A program made the position numbers and the translations under genes. Source: JBHHYN01 sp046757565 (lineage in GTDB: Bacteria > Pseudomonadota > Gammaproteobacteria > Eutrophobiales > Eutrophobiaceae). Taken from it: a stretch of 25,629 nt of DNA. The DNA is taken from positions 1 through 25,629 of the forward strand of contig JBHHYN010000028.1 in NCBI GenBank assembly GCA_046757565.1. Reading direction: 5' to 3'. Of the stretch, positions 23,463-25,629 are shown in pieces. Every line of letters starts with the position of its first letter. The first letter of the stretch is position 1. Below the pieces are notes generated by a model. That model saw only the letters and a program-made list of their open reading frames with translations. It did no database searches and was not told the origin of the DNA.

Positions 23463-24242
23463 ATGAACGAAGCTGTAATCGACACCGAATCAGAATTGCT
23501 GAATATCAAAGAGGCCGCCTCGTTATTGAATGTCAGCGAAATATCGCTCAGGCGCTGGACCAACTCCGGCAAACTCCCCTGCTCCCGCGTTGGCGGCCGG
23601 CGTGAGCGGCGCTTCAGGCGGGGCGATCTGCTGACCTTTCTGGAACGCCAGAAGAACATTGCCCCGGCGCCGCCAAACAGGCCAGGGGACAACCACAGGG
23701 CACATATCCTGCTGGAGGGCCTGTCCATCGATTACGGGAATCACCTCTGTTCCCTGTATGAGACGGATATCGGCCGGGTCAAAATGGCGGTCCCGTTTCT
23801 GGCGGAAGGCCTGCGCAGCGGCGATGTATGTTTCCTGATAGCGGCCGCGGAGGAGAAGGACGATATCGTCAAACATCTTGAAAACGCCTACAGGGGCTAT
23901 AAAAAGGCCATCAACACCGGAAAATTGATCCTCTCCGAAGGCATGGAGAGCAGCGCGGAGATGTTGACCTATCTGGAGCAGAATTTCATTCTGGCAACCC
24001 GCGCAGGCAGCCAGTGCCTGCGCGTGCTGGGGGATATGTCCTGGTTTATGCATAAAGGCCTCGATATCGATGACCTGTTTGATTTTGAGAACCGTTACAA
24101 TCACACCCTGGCCCGCCGCTACCCGGTGATCAGCCTGTGTCAATACGATGCCCGCAAGTTCTCCGGCACCTCCATTGTAAATGCCCTGAAAAGCCACGAG
24201 GACACCTTCCAATATCCCCTTGCGCGGTTTATCGGCGCCTGA
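23463..24242 (+). CDS. MEDS-domain (DcmR-type) regulator with excisionase/MerR-like helix-turn-helix
   Basis: The 259 residues comprise an N-terminal DNA-binding domain of the MerR/HTH_17 kind (about 12-61: LLNIKEAASLLNVSEISLRR, W, then RRFRRGDLLTFLERQ) and a C-terminal MEDS domain (about 80-258). MEDS is named for methanogen/methylotroph DcmR sensory proteins; DcmR controls dichloromethane dehalogenase in methylotrophs. HLCSLYETDIGRVKMAVPFL, AEGLRSGDVCFLIA and the closing SLCQYDARKFSG fit the domain. The ligand or partner is not known for most members. It is divergent from the FadL-hydrolase-DUF3179 operon, the usual place for a local regulator. AAGG about 12 bases before the ATG is the only SD-like sequence; CAGG directly adjoins it. 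Confidence 0.87.
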   Translation: MNEAVIDTESELLNIKEAASLLNVSEISLRRWTNSGKLPCSRVGGRRERRFRRGDLLTFLERQKNIAPAPPNRPGDNHRAHILLEGLSIDYGNHLCSLYETDIGRVKMAVPFLAEGLRSGDVCFLIAAAEEKDDIVKHLENAYRGYKKAINTGKLILSEGMESSAEMLTYLEQNFILATRAGSQCLRVLGDMSWFMHKGLDIDDLFDFENRYNHTLARRYPVISLCQYDARKFSGTSIVNALKSHEDTFQYPLARFIGA

Positions 24243-24258
24243 TCCGCAAAAAAAATGC

Positions 24259-24497
24259 ACCACAGAGGCACGGTGATCACAGAGTTATAATTATCTGTTC
24301 AAAAGCCTGTGTAACCACCCGGATGAACAACCCGGCCGCAAGCGACCGAGTTTCGGTTTATATTATATCTGTTATCGCTATACAACTCGGGGCAAACCCC
24401 AAAGATTTTCGCTTGTTATTTTTAACTTTTATTATCTCTGTGTACTGGTCCATAACTACATAAACACATCCATGTGTAATATCTGTGCCTCTGTGGT
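24259..24497. mobile_element. MITE-like intergenic element with 13-bp terminal inverted repeats
   Basis: ACCACAGAGGCAC (24259-24271) and its exact complement GTGCCTCTGTGGT (24485-24497) bound a 239-base segment without a credible gene. A second inner pair is CACAGAG (24279-24285) with CTCTGTG (24436-24442). The ACCACAGAG type of end resembles dispersed repeats common in proteobacterial genomes. It fills most of the 282-base gap between the convergent MEDS and methyltransferase genes. No transposase is present, so any movement would need one from elsewhere. Confidence 0.65.
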
Positions 24498-24524
24498 TAT
24501 TTATTAACAAACGACGTTTGATAA

Positions 24525-25544
24525 TTAAGAAGCCATCGTTGCAGCCTTGACAAAGGCCTCGATGTTTTCCGGTGGTGTGTCTGCTGTTATCTCGCAACCT
24601 GGCGCCAGCATGAAGTGGCGCGCCTCATACCCACCCGCTGCAGCGATGGCTTTCTGGCAGGCAGCGGTCACCTCTTCAGGTGTCTTCAGCGGTAGCAGTT
24701 GAATATGGTCGATATTGCCGGCAACGCCAATCTCGGGCTCGAACAACTCGCGCATACGGTTTAGATCCACCGTATCACCGATATTGATCATATTCAGCCG
24801 ATCCAGTGTCTTGAATGCGTCTACGTTGCGTTCCATGTGGGGCGTAACCGCACCACACATGTGGACCATATTATAGTCATAGTCCTGTAGCAGTTCAGGA
24901 TAGTACTCGATGGAATATTCGCGCGTATGTCTGGGACTCATCATCTGGGTATCGTGTTCACAGATCATGAGGATAGTCGCCCCGGCCTCTTTCAGCTTCC
25001 GTGCATAGGCCCGTGATACCGCCGTTGCCCTCTGTACCAGACGATGTGAAAACTCATGGTCTTTGACCATCTCCCGAATGAAGGTCTCATAGGGCATCAA
25101 CTGCAATGACATGGTCAAGGGCCCGGTAATGAAGGCCACCACGGGGACCTCTGCCTTCCCGGCAAGGAGCCGTGTGCCTTCGATGAGTGTGCGCGTACTC
25201 AAGGTCGCCATAAAATCAGGTATGTCGTCGAGTTTACCGATCTCATCCTTGCTCTTGACCAGATAATCCGTGATCCAGGGCGCCTTTTTGGGTGGATAGG
25301 TTACCCCTGATCCACAGGCCTCGGCCACGGGCCAGCTGGGCTCCACCTGGATAGTGATCACGTCATAGCCATACCGGGCCTGGGCATCCAGATGGGACTG
25401 GGCTGCCGCTTCGGCATCCTTGTACATGATGTCGTAGGTGAACCCGGCAAGAATACCGGCATGGTCCCCGATCTGGGGGAACACGGGTGGACGGTCCACG
25501 GCTTCTCCCTTCAAGGCGTTGTATACGCGGTCAAACGAATTCAT
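24525..25544 (-). CDS. Uroporphyrinogen decarboxylase-fold methyltransferase (MtaA/CmuA-like)
   Basis: The 339 residues belong to the UroD superfamily branch that includes zinc-dependent corrinoid:thiol methyltransferases such as MtaA and the methyltransferase half of CmuA (chloromethane). True HemE is unlikely: the HemE N-terminal RQAGR-type motif is absent, and the putative zinc ligands of the methyltransferase branch are present, His228-x-Cys230 (MVHMCGAVTP) and Cys317 (LAPGCEI). MNSFDRVYNALKGEAVDRPP is the usual start of this branch, and ICEHDTQMMSP (190s) forms another conserved site. SD CGGAGGA lies about 11 bases before the ATG. No corrinoid-binding protein or reductive activator is in the window, so its methyl donor is unknown. 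Confidence 0.85.
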   Translation of the reverse strand: MNSFDRVYNALKGEAVDRPPVFPQIGDHAGILAGFTYDIMYKDAEAAAQSHLDAQARYGYDVITIQVEPSWPVAEACGSGVTYPPKKAPWITDYLVKSKDEIGKLDDIPDFMATLSTRTLIEGTRLLAGKAEVPVVAFITGPLTMSLQLMPYETFIREMVKDHEFSHRLVQRATAVSRAYARKLKEAGATILMICEHDTQMMSPRHTREYSIEYYPELLQDYDYNMVHMCGAVTPHMERNVDAFKTLDRLNMINIGDTVDLNRMRELFEPEIGVAGNIDHIQLLPLKTPEEVTAACQKAIAAAGGYEARHFMLAPGCEITADTPPENIEAFVKAATMAS

Positions 25545-25629
25545 AGTGGTTGTAATCCTCCGAATTTATGATGGATTTTTTGGGTCTTCAGCAGAATCTG
25601 TGGGTTGATATATAAACAGTAGCCCGTCA

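Noticed and set aside
23523..24263. 246-codon minus-strand frame opposite the MEDS gene
   Set aside because: The plus strand has recognisable HTH and MEDS domains; the opposite frame has no family features.
24525..25544. Genuine HemE uroporphyrinogen decarboxylase
   Set aside because: The HemE N-terminal arginine motif is missing, and the His-x-Cys plus Cys zinc pattern of the methyltransferase branch is present.

Overview
The window looks like chromosomal DNA of a gammaproteobacterium. It holds yciB-yciI-bolA, Dam, clpS-clpA, an argA of the AAK+GNAT type next to argE, ilvD, pgpA and tag, all most like gammaproteobacterial proteins. This placement comes from gene content and protein motifs read by eye; no database was searched. 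No rRNA, tRNA, CRISPR array or complete transposase was seen.

Layout. (1) 1-4604, housekeeping: a frameshifted yciO on the minus strand faces away from a tight plus-strand run yciB-yciI-bolA-dam-dapE, which converges on a CoA-pyrophosphatase Nudix gene. (2) 4605-7628: a 417-base leader, then clpS-clpA. (3) 7629-10395: a cobalt-type nitrile hydratase operon (alpha, beta, activator, unknown protein). Its genes use GTG and TTG starts, and the last gene appears to begin upstream of its first ATG. (4) 10396-15030: a palindromic intergenic repeat, the overlapping pair argE-argA on the minus strand, and divergent ilvD. (5) 15031-18681, minus strand: a possible 73-residue protein, a lytic transglycosylase, pgpA, a cassette bounded by 26-base inverted repeats that carries a molbindin and tag, and a TauE/SafE permease. 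(6) 18682-25629: a FadL-type outer-membrane channel, an alpha/beta hydrolase with a dehalogenase/epoxide-hydrolase-like triad, and a DUF3179 membrane protein form a minus-strand operon. A MEDS (DcmR-type) regulator is divergent from it. Beyond the regulator lie an inverted-repeat element and a UroD/MtaA/CmuA-like zinc methyltransferase.

How the genes work together. Regions 1, 2 and 4 are ordinary metabolism and protein quality control: lysine/peptidoglycan, arginine and branched-chain amino acid synthesis, N-end-rule proteolysis and adenine methylation. Region 3 would hydrate nitriles to amides in the cytoplasm; no amidase is present here to finish the route. Region 6 is the most suggestive accessory block. 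A channel for hydrophobic compounds, a soluble hydrolase, a membrane protein of unknown function and a regulator of a family linked to C1/halomethane metabolism sit together, with a corrinoid-type methyltransferase homologue beside them. That is consistent with uptake and conversion of a small hydrophobic, possibly halogenated or methylated, compound. The substrate is inference only.
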